The notes beneath the pieces are model-generated. The model did not search any database. It saw only the letters and a program-made list of their open reading frames with translations, and was not told the DNA's origin. A program made the translations under genes and the position numbers. Below, one piece after another: positions 20,054-30,802 of a DNA stretch of 64,000 nucleotides. The first letter of the stretch is position 1; each line of letters starts with the position of its first letter. The DNA lies in assembly GCA_964019425.1 (NCBI GenBank), contig OZ025781.1:998501-1062500 (forward strand), read 5' to 3'. The DNA comes from Flectonema sp. DT1601 (taxonomy: Eukaryota; Euglenozoa; Diplonemea; Diplonemida; Diplonemidae).

Positions 20054-23000
20054 TATTTATTTATTTATTTATTTACGAAGCCTTGGAAGCCAAAAGCCAG
20101 GAAAAGCTCACAGAGTAACAGTTATATCGCTACCAGCAACCGTGAGACTCTCACAGACGATAAGAGACGTAGAATAACCTGGAACAAATGACTACCTAAA
20201 CCCACCGTCCACGCGAGCAGACAGTGTTAGAGACGGCTGATAACGCCAATTTTCGCCAAAGAGAGGGAGAACACGCCACATTAGATCAGAAAATAAGAAA
20301 TAAAGTAATGATAAGAAAGAGAAATGATACTAATAAATAAAATAAGAAATTACACTAGAGGAAAGAGACGTTCATTATCTACCTCGGGGATTACTTCGCA
20401 GGAGGCGACTTAGGCGAGAGAGGAACTTAGAAAGCTTGGATTCCGACCAGCTAGGATTGACCAGCACATTAACCATAGAAAGGTCGTCAATAACAACATT
20501 TAAATCGGTAGCTTTATAAGCGTTATCAATAAGTTCCATAACATATTCCTTCACATCAGAACCCAGTAGCGAGAAACTTGTCTTCCTTTCGATGTGTGTG
20601 ATTAGTTTCTTCCTCACAAAAATACCCTGAAGCGGAAACTTCAACAACAACGGATTGTCAGATAACTCTTTAAGATGATTATCAAGCTTGCTGATCAATA
20701 ACAAAGTGAAAGGCTGCCATTCGGTTCGAAAGAACATATCCAGAGATAGCTCATCATCAGGTGTCGGAAATCTCATGGTTTGCTTTACTAATTCCCTGGT
20801 CTCAACGCATTCAAGCAGCAGATGCTCAGTTGAGGTATCCTGAAAGCCACAGAACAGACAACATTTAAAGCCCGCAGTGACCCTCGGCAGCTTTACAAGC
20901 CTGTGGTGAGAGGTTCGCAGACGAGACAATTCTACCTCCTGCCCCCTAGTGAGACAGGGAAGGAAACGTTGAGGGCCAGATCCTAGAGTCGCTTTGCCGT
21001 ATGAATGCGAAGAGTCCACAGTACCCATAGCCTTCCAATTTGCTTGTTTCTTAATACAACATTGAGCCATCCTGAAATCATACGGAGTTAGTCCAGGGTC
21101 AACTGATTGCAAGGCTGCCCTCTTTGCCAGTGTATCAGCCAGTTCATTCCCTGCAATGCCACAATGAGATGGGACATGCTGGAAAATCAACGGCCTATCA
21201 AGAAGCACTGAGCGTTCAAAAATCTCACGATTTGTTGATGATGACTGCCTGGATGGCCCCCTATGCAGGGAGGCAAGCGCCGACTGACAATCACTGAAAA
21301 TATGAATCACGCCATGCGAAACAACATGAAGATTCTCCTCTAGTAGTTCAAGGGCTGACAATAGTGCTAGTTGTTCTGCATTGTAAATCGTGAGGGACGG
21401 TTGGAACTTGGAGAGCTTCTCAATGACCTTGCCAGCAACTAGCAGAACAGCAGCCCCCCCACATAATAATCCCCGCTCCTCGTCATGGAAGACCGAGGCA
21501 TCAGTGTAGACTTCAGCAACACACGGGGGCAGTTCATTGAGGGTCGTCATCGCCACAGCATACTTCTCCTCAGGTGTGTCAGTCTTGTCATAACCGCAGG
21601 ACGTGTTTACAACCAAAGGAGGATGCTTCGACCACGGAGGATACTGATGTGGCAGAACTTTCTGGGACCTAAGCTCTGACAGAGAAAATTCCGAGGAACA
21701 GGCTTCAACTCTAGTCTGCCATGGTCTCTTCTTCTCACCACCGTTAAACAGCCTCCATGAAGGACATTCAGGTTGTCGCCTTAGCAGATCTTCATGAACT
21801 AGGGCAAGGAGCCTAGATATCGTTTGTTGCAGCGGTGGAATTCGCGACTCAACTGTGAGCACCACATCCTTCGTCGAGAACGAGCAACCAGTGAGTCTTA
21901 TCCGTAGATGACGCAAGCACGCTTCGATCCGCTTGATCTGAACATCAGACAAAAAGGGAGAAAAAGCCTTTAGTCCAAAGAACGCTCGAGATAACACTGC
22001 ACCATCTACAAGCTGACGAAGGGTATCAGTTTTGACCTCATAGGCAGAGAACATTTTGAGTAAACCGCAACCAGCTCGAATTGTTTTCACAATCTTATCC
22101 ACCTGTTCGTCGAAGCATAGCGAGTCATCAATGATAACTCCTAGGTATTTCGCGCTCCTGACACGTTTCAGTGGGATCGCTGCTTTCAGCCTGAACTCCT
22201 TGCTCTTACGAGCACAGGCCAGTCGGACAAAGTCAGAACGTCTCGTCACCGGGTAACCATCAATCTCCAGTGGCAGCAAAGCATCAGCGAGATCCAGAAC
22301 TGCCCCTATTGATGGAGAAAGCTTCTCAGTGAGAGCACCGGCAGAGCCTGTAGGCATGTGTAACTCTTCAACAGACGATGGGAAGTAAAAGCGAGGTGCC
22401 CTACTCCATTCGACATCGGATCCAGAGATGCGCTTACCAAAGGCAACGTACTCTGTTTTCTTCATGTTTACCTCCATCTTAGAGGAAACCATCCAACCTT
22501 CTATCTGAGAGATGACGGACAGGCCCTTCGCTTCGATCCCATCTATCTTCTCATGTTGCAGAAACACGGCAAGATCATCAGCAAACAGAACACTGAGATC
22601 AGCATCACTTATTAGACCTGGCAGGGAGTCGACAAAGATCCGAAATAAGAGAGGACCAAGCACAGATCCTTGAGGGACCCCCTTCGTACAGGATCTGGAT
22701 CCACTATCTAATCCCAGAGACAGACTCACATTTCTATCCGAAAGATAGTTCGCAAGCCATTTAACATGCGGAACCGGCAGGACAGCTACCAATCTATCAA
22801 CGAGTATTTGATGATCCACGTTATCGAATGCCCCAGAGATATCAAAGAGGATGATCGCTCCATAACCATCATAGAGTTTCTGCACACCGGAAGCCGCATC
22901 CACCAATAGCGAGATGTTCTCTTCTACATTTCTGCCCGGCGTAAAACCAGACTGCCTAGGGTCCAACTTCCCCTCCAACAAATGTTCACATCGATTACCC

Positions 23001-24021
23001 ACAAGCGACTCCAAGCACTTCGAAACAATTGACGTCAAAGAGATTGGTCTGTAAGAAGACGGAAGAAGCGGGTCACGATCCCCTCCCTTCGGAATTATAA
23101 TCACCTTGGCCTTTTTCATGCAAGAGGGAAAGATACCCCTCCTGAAAGATAGCGAGGCGAGTCTAAGCAATAGTAGGAGCATACGGGGACCCAAGTTAAG
23201 CAGCATATTATTAGAAACAGAATCTAAACCAGACCCGTGGGAGGGAGTCAATGACTTCAGTACCGTGTATAACTCATGAATCGAAAAAGAACCACAGCTT
23301 GAGTCATCATAATCAGCAGGCTTCGAATCAGGAACTAATAACGGTGAGGATTTTGAATCACCAAAGAAATGGTCGAGTAAATCATCAGCAGCTACCGGAA
23401 CTTCCTTTGAATTGGACCGACCGCCCCTGAGTTCCCGCAGCTTGTCGAAGGCCCAGGCCGCTCCTTTTGAAGAACCAATTTTCGCAATAAGATCAGGTCT
23501 CAGCTTAGGTAATTTCTTCCTCCGCTTCGTATCAGATTTGAACCATTTGTTTGGAAGCGTTTCAATAGCCACCTCCTCAATTAGACTAATAAATTCACAT
23601 CCAAGCTTGTTCACATTAGACATCCCCTCCAAACGATGAGCTCGCGCTTCAGTTAGCACGCGAAATGAGACCCAGTGCTCATCCTCGAACTTGTTGTAGA
23701 ACCAGCGGCGGTGAGCGGGAGTGGTAATTTGTGAGCAGCCCGGATATACCGAGATGTCAACCACTATTGGCGTGTGGTCGGACCCACTATCAGACGCACT
23801 GTACTGGTGTACATTCAACACCTCAATATTGCTGTCGACAAGAAACAAATCAGGTGAAGTCTCTGAACAAGGTCTTGTATCCAGCGGAACATCGCAAATC
23901 TGCAGTCCATTTCCGTTAATCCAATCAAGAACTGACAGACCTCGCGACGAACTACTTGTTGGAACCACCCTCGACCACGACCGATGGTGAGCATTGAAAT
24001 CTCCACATACTACTTCACCGA
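20054..24021 (-). mobile_element. 5'-truncated LINE (I/ingi/R1-like, RNase H-bearing)
   Basis: A non-LTR retrotransposon of about 4 kb. The 3' end, at low coordinate, is a (TAAA)5-type tail at 20054-20076 preceded by about 300 bp of 3' UTR. The 5' end breaks off inside the endonuclease domain, as is normal for incomplete target-primed reverse transcription. The only long ORF is intact to its stop. The element is visibly richer in G+C than its surroundings. Confidence 0.88.
20375..24021 (-). CDS. LINE ORF2: endonuclease (partial), reverse transcriptase, RNase H
   Basis: About 1,215 residues from the truncated 5' edge; the first ATG is at 23968 and residue numbers below count from it. Domains in order: remnant AP-type endonuclease (CGDFNAHHRSW upstream of the ATG, SDHTPIVV at 63-70); reverse transcriptase (YRPISLTSIVSK at 306, FDISGAFD near 375, GVPQGSVLGP at 430, FADDLAVFL at 462); RNase H (VYTDAS near 818, AEQLALLSALE, FSDCQSALASL, then GNELADTLAK near 940) with all acidic catalytic residues present; a C-terminal Cys/His knuckle (CCLFCGF...TEHLLLEC near 1040). 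This domain set matches I, ingi, R1 and Tad-like clades. With the endonuclease broken the copy is not expected to move by itself. Confidence 0.88.
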
Positions 24022-24403
24022 GTTTCCTAAAGATTAGTTAGTTAGTATTAATAATTATCAGTCAAAAGAAGGGGAGAGGGCGGGAAAATTCAACCGAATG
24101 CAAAAGTTCGTAGGACAACAAACAAATAATTATCAGTCAATCAAAGTCCGAAGATTAGTTAGCTAGCGAGTCCGACATACCATCGAGTACCGGTTAGATA
24201 GACACAACAGGGGTGGAACGGTTAACCATCTGTGAGTCCCCAATACTACGACCTTATGTCAAACCTAATCCCTGAGAGGATCACTTTTTTAGCTCCAGCG
24301 AGGAATTCTAATGTTCGAGAGACACGAATACCTCAATGCTTCGGCCTTGCTGGTTCGCTAGCAAATTAACAAGGTTTGGGGAGGGGAAAGGAAGATTAGA
24401 TCT
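24022..24403. repeat. spacer with dispersed repeat copies
   Basis: Contains a copy of the 17440-17530 repeat at about 24040-24125. No gene. Confidence 0.5.
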
Positions 24404-25020
24404 TCAGAGAAATATATATAAAATTAAAAAAAAAAAAATGAAAAATTCAAAAATTCTCATTTTTGAAATCAATATAGAATATTCATAAATCACAATGCCA
24501 ACTAGAGAAAGGAAAAGGGAGAAAAAAACGGAGGGCAAATGGGAGAACGGAATTGTCTGTGATCTATCGGGTCAATCATATTTCCTACCATACAAAAAGT
24601 GTGGATGCAAAAATATAATTGAGCCTTTGATCGTGTTCGGTTAAACTTAGGAGGAAGTATAATGGGGGTTAAAGAATCACTTGCACAGGGCTCGGCGCTG
24701 CTAGTCGGAAATCAGAAAAGCTATACGAATACACACAAAACGTGTTTGCTTTTTTCACAGTCGCTAATTAGGGAAGCCGGATTCTTTATTCTGTGGTGCC
24801 GCAATAAAGAGCACACACTGGCGTCTGTAGCAAGACACGGAATAAAAAGGGAATACTGTCGCGGGATTGTCAAGCGTGGTAGCTGAATGCCGCACAGTTT
24901 TCTGGAAGTAAAGCGAAATAAATATTAAATATCAAAGGCCGAGAGGTCTAGGTTAAGTGTGCTCCCAAACTTATCGAAGACTGCGAAGTGCTGCCGTAGT
25001 AAGAGGCCCTCTGAGAAATA

Positions 25021-25051
<31 letters not shown>

Positions 25052-25571
25052 TGAAAAAATTTCTCATTTTTGAAATCAATATAGAATATTCATAAATCAC
25101 AATGCCAATTCAGAGATATGAACGGCAGCTGAAACACAAGTTTACAAAATATAATTGAGCCTTTGATCGTGTTCGGTAAAACATAGGGTGAAGTATAATG
25201 AGGCTAAAGCATCACTTGCACAGGGCTCGGCGCTGCTAGTCGGAAATCAGAAAAGCTATACGAATACACACAAAACGTGTTTGCTTTTTTCACAGTCGCT
25301 AATTAGGGAAGCCGGATTCTTTATTCTGTGGTGCCGCAATAAAGAGCACACACTGGCGTCTGTAGCAAGACACGGAATAAAAAGGGAATACTGTCGCGGG
25401 ATTGTCAAGCGTGGTAGCTGAATGCCGCACAGTTTTCTGGAAGTAAAGCGAAATAAATATTAAATATCAAAGGCCGAGAGGTCTGGGTTAAGGTTGTGAT
25501 GAAATCACTGTGCTCCCAAACTTATCGAAGACTGCGAAGTGCTGCCGTAGTAAGAGGCCCTCTGAGAAATA

Positions 25572-25616
<45 letters not shown>

Positions 25617-25845
25617 AAAAAATTTCTCATTTTTGAAATCAATATAGAATATTCATAAATCACAATGCCAATTCAGAGATATGAACGGCAGCTGAAACAC
25701 AAGTTTACAAAATATAATTGAGCCTTTGATCGTGTTCGGTAAAACATAGGGTGAAGTATAATGAGGCTAAAGCATCACTTGCACAGGGCTCGGCGCTGCT
25801 AGTCGGAAATCAGAAAACCCTATACGAATATAATCTTCTTTTCGC
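24404..25845. repeat. tandem repeat, about 2.5 units of ~0.55-0.6 kb with poly(A) tracts
   Basis: Units start at about 24404, 25010 and 25561 (periods about 606 and 551). Each begins CTGAGAAATATATAAA, then a poly(A) run that grows from 13 to about 31 to about 46 bases, then TTTTTGAAATCAATATAGAA and a unique-looking body. The third unit stops at about 25830, where the GT61 copy 3 flank starts. Units 2 and 3 are practically identical. Each full unit keeps a plus-strand open frame of about 70 codons (24662-24886 and 25188-25421) with no known domain. A further fragment of the unit start lies at 28894-28950. Confidence 0.8.
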
Positions 25846-26668
25846 TCGCAAAAACATGTCTTCGAGATGAAAAATAATAATAATATTCCACTCTCCCCTA
25901 GCTGTCACAAATGTAAAACAAAAACGCCTCACACAAGGAGACACTCACAGCCATTAAAAAGGGAAGGTGGAGATGGTGTGTAAGTAATAAAAAATAAAAA
26001 TAAAAAAGAAGTTTACAATTATTTCATGAAAGGTTATTCTTATGGAAGAATGAATTCCATTCCATATAAAAACCTTTCATTAAATAATTATTAATATCCA
26101 AAGGGACTTACCGAAGGATTGAAGAAAGAGTACCACAAAACTTGGGCAATACGAATAACTATATCAAGAAACGGAATCAAAAGGAAGCTGAAGTGAGATA
26201 GTCAGTTTTGGTTCTTAGCCGTTACGGAACAAGGCCCAGCCTGACAAAACATCGAACTAGAATTTAAAAGGAAAATAAAACAACGAACACACGCTTGATT
26301 GACAACAGCCCACTCTAGACTCGATCAGAGAAGGGTTATTTGAGCTGAAGAATGTGTATTAAATAAAAAAGAGAGTATTTAGGCGAACTATCCTTTACTA
26401 CACAAATAAGTTTCAAAAACGGGCAAATCTAAAATAATAACATCTCCAAACTTTACACGAGACTCATCGAGGCCTCAGCTAAAATTCTTTTTTTTCGAAA
26501 ACCCAGGTTGGTTCTGAAACTATTTGTGTAGGAAAGGCCTCCCCCTTACCCAAGTTATTATTTCCGATGCGGTACTAAACTAAAGAAAACAACATTAAAG
26601 TCATCCCCTCGACTGACTATTTCACAAATAACAAATGATCGATCCTCGATATGACAAACTCAAATATA
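25846..26668. repeat. duplicated 3' flank of GT61 copy 3
   Basis: Matches 11157-12110 beside copy 2 and, in part, 7060-7320 beside copy 1 (ATGTCTTCGAGATGAAAAA, CCATTAAAAAGGGAAGGTGG, GGACTTACCGAAGGATTGAA). No gene. Confidence 0.75.
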
Positions 26669-28615
26669 TCAAATCGCAAGAAGCCTATCAGCTTCTTCCA
26701 GAGTCCATAAAAATTGATTCAGCGGAAGAGACATGTTGAAGACATCTCTTCTCCAACCACCACTTGAGAAGTTTGTGATGTTGTAGTGTTCCGGAATCGA
26801 GTCTTCAGAAAACAACCATCTGATAACATGAATATTCGATCCCATCGAAAGGAAGACATAAAAAGGATCTTCTTGCGATGCATGTTTCATTGTCGCTTCT
26901 ATGATAACAGACCTTGAACGCATCAGAAATCCTAACGTCAGGTCAGCCCCAAAGACCCCAAACATCACAGCAACGTTTTCTAATATGCTCGATAATTTCA
27001 TAAAACTATATTTTGAAAACTCCACAGTCATCGGCTTCCAACCAGCTGACTTCGCTCCCTTCATAAGTTCCCCAGAGTTCGGGAGAAATCTCGTCCCACC
27101 TGCTCTCCTGTTTATGAATAGAAGCTGCCTTCTATCAGCAGGTGGAAGAGGAGAGAAATTATAACCAAAGTTATCTGTTAGCCAATGTCTTACGAGCGGT
27201 AATATGCTGTAAGTATACTTCGATAAAGGGGATAATCGAGGTGGTGGGCACGCAACAATTACTTTTCTAAAACAAACTGTCCCCTGATAACCATGAGTAC
27301 CATTCCCTGAATAGGATGGAGCAGTTATCACTTTATCAAGAAATGGAATACTTAGTTTATCCGCATATTTAAACCACCAATCACCTCGAAGTACCGAAGA
27401 TGCATAATGCGGCCTCGGCTCACTGTAATAAGAAAGTGTTGTTGGCCGACACTTATATTTCCATCCGTAGTCGATATTCCACATCTTCCCATGTCTTGTT
27501 TTCCGTTTAAAAGAGCAGAGAGGAATCATTGGAATTACTCGACTGATATTATGAAGACTCAATGCATGGATCACAACTCCCCATAATTCTCCCAACCAGT
27601 GGGCCCAATTTTCGATGCCGGTACTCCTTTGCAGGTAGCCATTCCTAACAACCAAAAGAGGACTTTCTTCCCAATGGTCACAAGTGTCTTTGCTAATGTT
27701 TTCCCCCATCTTTATCCCCGAGAGGTAAAGTTGATTCGCAGGTGCCCACTGATCTTCGAACTGACGAAAAGTGCCGTCTACAAGTGCTCCTTGAAATTCT
27801 CTTTGCATCAGACCAGCCATGGCACCAACATAAATTCTTGGTTTTGCATAAGTCGTAGGACACAACATTAACCCATCACAGCAACTACACGTTAAGAGGC
27901 TATCATCTTGTAGCCAACAACTGCTTGCTTCAATAGTATCATTGTGATAGTCTATGAGGATGTCCTTTATATCTGAGAGAGAAGTTCCATTTACTACCGC
28001 TGGATGGATATCAAAAGTATCTTTAGATACTTGAGTTCTTAATGCAGGGAAACAACGGGGTGGCCAATCAAGTTGAGACGGCCACTTTTTAGAAAGAAAT
28101 GCCGTTGTTTCTATAAGATCGTCAGCTTGTGTTGTATTGTCAGCTTGTGTTGTATTGTCAGCTTGTGTTGTATTGTCAGCTTGTGTTGTATTGTCAGTGT
28201 CAGTTGGTTCTTGTAGTCGGTTTGCTTCACCCAGTTGGGAGGTTTCCTTAACTGACGATACGTTGAAGTTACTTTGAAGTTGCTCATTATGGTGTGTTAA
28301 ATTCTCAATGTCGGGCATTGCTGTCGGCAGGTCTCCTTGAATCTGTTGCTCTGAAATGTCACTACTAATAAATCCTTTCCGAGTAGATACTTTGTTTGTG
28401 CCATACGATTGTAAGGTTTGCTCATTATTATTAGTGATGTATATTTCATCGTATCTCTTTTTCTTTATCCTTTTGATATCAATTGTGATGTTTCTACGAA
28501 CTAATACACTTGTCATAGCCTCGAGTGTCTTTGGCTGATAAGAAGTTGAGAAGATCATCAACAGTAGTGCGGCGCTAAATATTAGCACCAATCTGATTCT
28601 TGTTCTGAAACCCAT
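26669..28615 (-). CDS. GT61-type glycosyltransferase with sequon-repeat stalk, copy 3
   Basis: A 648-residue paralogue of the genes at 7650-9863 and 12111-14540, with the same anchor, stalk and GT61-like region. Its stalk is the shortest, with a single array of four DNTTQA units. It shares MGFRTRI and RQFEDQWAP with copy 2 but AKPRIYVG, IENWAHWLG and LIFSAALLL with copy 1, and has private changes (KRKTRHGK, PADRRQ). The frame is intact throughout. The 5' flank matches that of copy 2 for about 130 bp, ending where the Amt pseudogene begins in copy 2. Confidence 0.78.
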   Translation of the reverse strand: MGFRTRIRLVLIFSAALLLMIFSTSYQPKTLEAMTSVLVRRNITIDIKRIKKKRYDEIYITNNNEQTLQSYGTNKVSTRKGFISSDISEQQIQGDLPTAMPDIENLTHHNEQLQSNFNVSSVKETSQLGEANRLQEPTDTDNTTQADNTTQADNTTQADNTTQADDLIETTAFLSKKWPSQLDWPPRCFPALRTQVSKDTFDIHPAVVNGTSLSDIKDILIDYHNDTIEASSCWLQDDSLLTCSCCDGLMLCPTTYAKPRIYVGAMAGLMQREFQGALVDGTFRQFEDQWAPANQLYLSGIKMGENISKDTCDHWEESPLLVVRNGYLQRSTGIENWAHWLGELWGVVIHALSLHNISRVIPMIPLCSFKRKTRHGKMWNIDYGWKYKCRPTTLSYYSEPRPHYASSVLRGDWWFKYADKLSIPFLDKVITAPSYSGNGTHGYQGTVCFRKVIVACPPPRLSPLSKYTYSILPLVRHWLTDNFGYNFSPLPPADRRQLLFINRRAGGTRFLPNSGELMKGAKSAGWKPMTVEFSKYSFMKLSSILENVAVMFGVFGADLTLGFLMRSRSVIIEATMKHASQEDPFYVFLSMGSNIHVIRWLFSEDSIPEHYNITNFSSGGWRRDVFNMSLPLNQFLWTLEEADRLLAI

Positions 28616-29052
28616 TTGTTATTATTGTTTAGTACATTTACAACTTTATAATAGAATTGAATTGAATTGAATTGAATTGAATTAGTTATCAAAAAAAAAG
28701 AAAAAACACAACTTTCAAAAAAAAAAAAAAACGCCTCCTAAAAATCACCTTCGACTTAATAGTGACTCGATTATAACGATTGAGTGAATCAAAAACCATT
28801 CAGATAAACCTTATTATATTTTGTTGATCGCAGCTAGTTTTACCGGCGGCACAGGGAGATAGATAACATGACATAATAAATAACGGCTCTTAATCAATAT
28901 AGAATATTCATAAATCACAATGCCAATTCAGAGATATGAACGGCAGCTGATTTTTTCTTTTTTTAAGCAAAATACCAACTGATGACTACGAGGGGTCTGG
29001 GTAGCCCGCATCAGTAAGGACCCAATCGCGAAGATTGTAGTGTCATAGAATC

Positions 29053-29077
29053 GGCTGGAAGTGATCGACTTCCAGCC
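29053..29077. repeat. 10-bp perfect hairpin
   Basis: GGCTGGAAGT, loop GATCG, ACTTCCAGCC. Isolated in AT-rich spacer with no coding context; could be part of a structured RNA or a small element. Confidence 0.6.
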
Positions 29078-29819
29078 TCCACCTTTCCCAGAGGCTAACA
29101 GGTTGTAAACAACTAAAGAAAATAAAAGAGAAATGATCCGGGAGTGGGGGGAAGGTGAAAAAAATGAAAACCCTTCTTTCTTTCATATACATCTTTCTTT
29201 ATAATACGACCACATGTGCCATATGCCCACACTCCACGAAAGAAAATAGAAAATCCCGGAACAGTACCGAGGATCGTTCACTTCCAGTTGTCGAAAGCAT
29301 TATAATTGTACTGCGGGCTTACCGAAAAGCTTTAGGAATGTACCACAAAAAATTGGGCAGCACATAGCCATATCACTCAGCAAGAAATGATGAAAACCAA
29401 AAGGATCAGGTAAGATGACAGTCAGTTTAAGGGTCATAACTGCGACGGACCAAAATACGAAATACTACTGCGAGATCAAGTTCACAAAAAAAAAAGAAGA
29501 AAAAAGCCCAACTCGAGGTCAATATTATAAATAATTTGGAGTAAAAGTATTGCTGCGGACGAGGTTTGTCTTCAGTTTAATCAGTCCGCAAACATAACAG
29601 TTATCCCCCGGTATTACTTTCTAAACAAACAATTGAAGGGGTTGAGTAATTGATTCCTCTACAAGCTCACCTTCCTTTAATTTCAGCAACAAAACTCCGC
29701 ATTTTACAAAAACAAGAACATCTCGTCACTTTGATAAGAAAAGAACTTTTGAAAAAAAAAAAAAAAAAGAAGGAAGAAGAAATTTGATACCAAAAAATAG
29801 GGGGGTAACTTGATACCAA

Positions 29820-29910
29820 TATTAAATGGAGAGCAACTTAAAACTGGCTAAAACGAGAAGAGGGTTCAGCCAAACTTGGTTGCAATATAAGAAAATCAAC
29901 AATTGGTATC
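29820..29910. repeat. dispersed repeat, copy A
   Basis: Shares ordered blocks with 63090-63205: AACTTGATAC, AGCAACTT.AAACTGGCTAAAACGA, GGTTC.GCCAAAC, TGGTTGCAAT, CAACA.TTGGT.TCGATA. Overall clear but diverged similarity. Confidence 0.7.
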
Positions 29911-29915
29911 GATAT

Positions 29916-29991
29916 GTGGCCCCCGAATCGCTGTCCAATATGGGAATTCGGGGGGCCACGTACTACAGGTTGAGCGCCCCATGTCCTGTAG
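29916..29991. ncRNA. candidate structured RNA: two adjacent GC-rich hairpins
   Basis: First hairpin: GTGGCCCCCGAAT (29916-29928) with ATTCGGGGGGCCAC (29946-29959), 13 bp with one bulged G. Second hairpin: CTACAGG (29963-29969) with CCTGTAG (29985-29991). They lie directly beyond dispersed repeat copy A, in an otherwise AT-rich spacer. No known RNA family recognised. Confidence 0.4.
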
Positions 29992-30802
29992 CCCGTTACA
30001 GCTTAAAATAGTATTCCTTCACACTTTAAAAGCAAATAAATATATTAAAGGAAAATTAAAAAAGAAAATTTATTTTTAAAAATAAATCAAATAAAAAATA
30101 AATAAGGTGGGGGGTGAAATATTTCGACGATGTAAAAATACGGTTAACAACAGTAAGTATTTATACAAAATTAATATCAAGTACGACACCTGGGGGGTTT
30201 TTTTTTTTTTTTTCCTCCCGAAAGACAACAAACTGTTGTCATCATCAAAAAGAACAGCTTTCCAATTTCAAGAATTGGGGGAAAGAACGACGAAAAAAAA
30301 AAAGAAGAAAAAAAAAAAAAAAGTTACTCTATTATGTTTTTAAGTGCGAGTAAGTAAACAACACGATCAACTTAGGGGAGAGATTAAGAACAAAAACCAA
30401 ACTGACAGTAAGAGAAAGACAATAATAAGATCATCTTCCTTGCGGCTTCTGTGATCACCAAATCTAGATTCGTGATTGCGAATCTAAAACGAAATCATAT
30501 TTTGCCACACAAAATCGTAAGATAGTATAGAAACAATAATTTCTTCATAAGCTAATCTTTAAAATTGATTCTACTTCTTGCTGAACAACTCCACCATAAA
30601 GCAAACAATCAGCTGTCCAGTTCTAAGAGGGAAAGAGTTCGAAGAGAGCGTTAAATTTGAATCCAAACAAATAATATTTTGGAAGTCGGAGTGAGTAATT
30701 ACAATACTTTTTTTATATTTAAAATCTCTGTTTTTTTTATTATTAGCAGCATCTCCAACAGCTGCTTCATCCTCTCTATCTAACAACGCTAAGAACAGAG
30801 CA

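Larger units (their letters stand above)
28616..30802. other. spacer with repeat fragments and strong hairpins
   Basis: No protein gene supported. 28616-28757 is the duplicated 5' flank of GT61. 28894-28950 is a fragment of the 24.4-25.8 kb tandem repeat. Hairpins at 29053-29077 and 29916-29991 are listed separately. Long A and T tracts occur at 29755, 30200 and 30295. 29820-29910 is a dispersed repeat shared with 63090-63205. A minus-strand frame at 30571-30846 is undecided. Confidence 0.5.

Noticed and set aside
24662-25421. Plus-strand 70-codon ORF as a gene
   Set aside because: It is preserved in both units only because the units are nearly identical copies; no selection can be inferred from that.
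24404-25845. CRISPR-like array or 5S rRNA cluster
   Set aside because: Units are ~0.55 kb without short direct repeats and spacers, and no 5S core sequence is recognisable.
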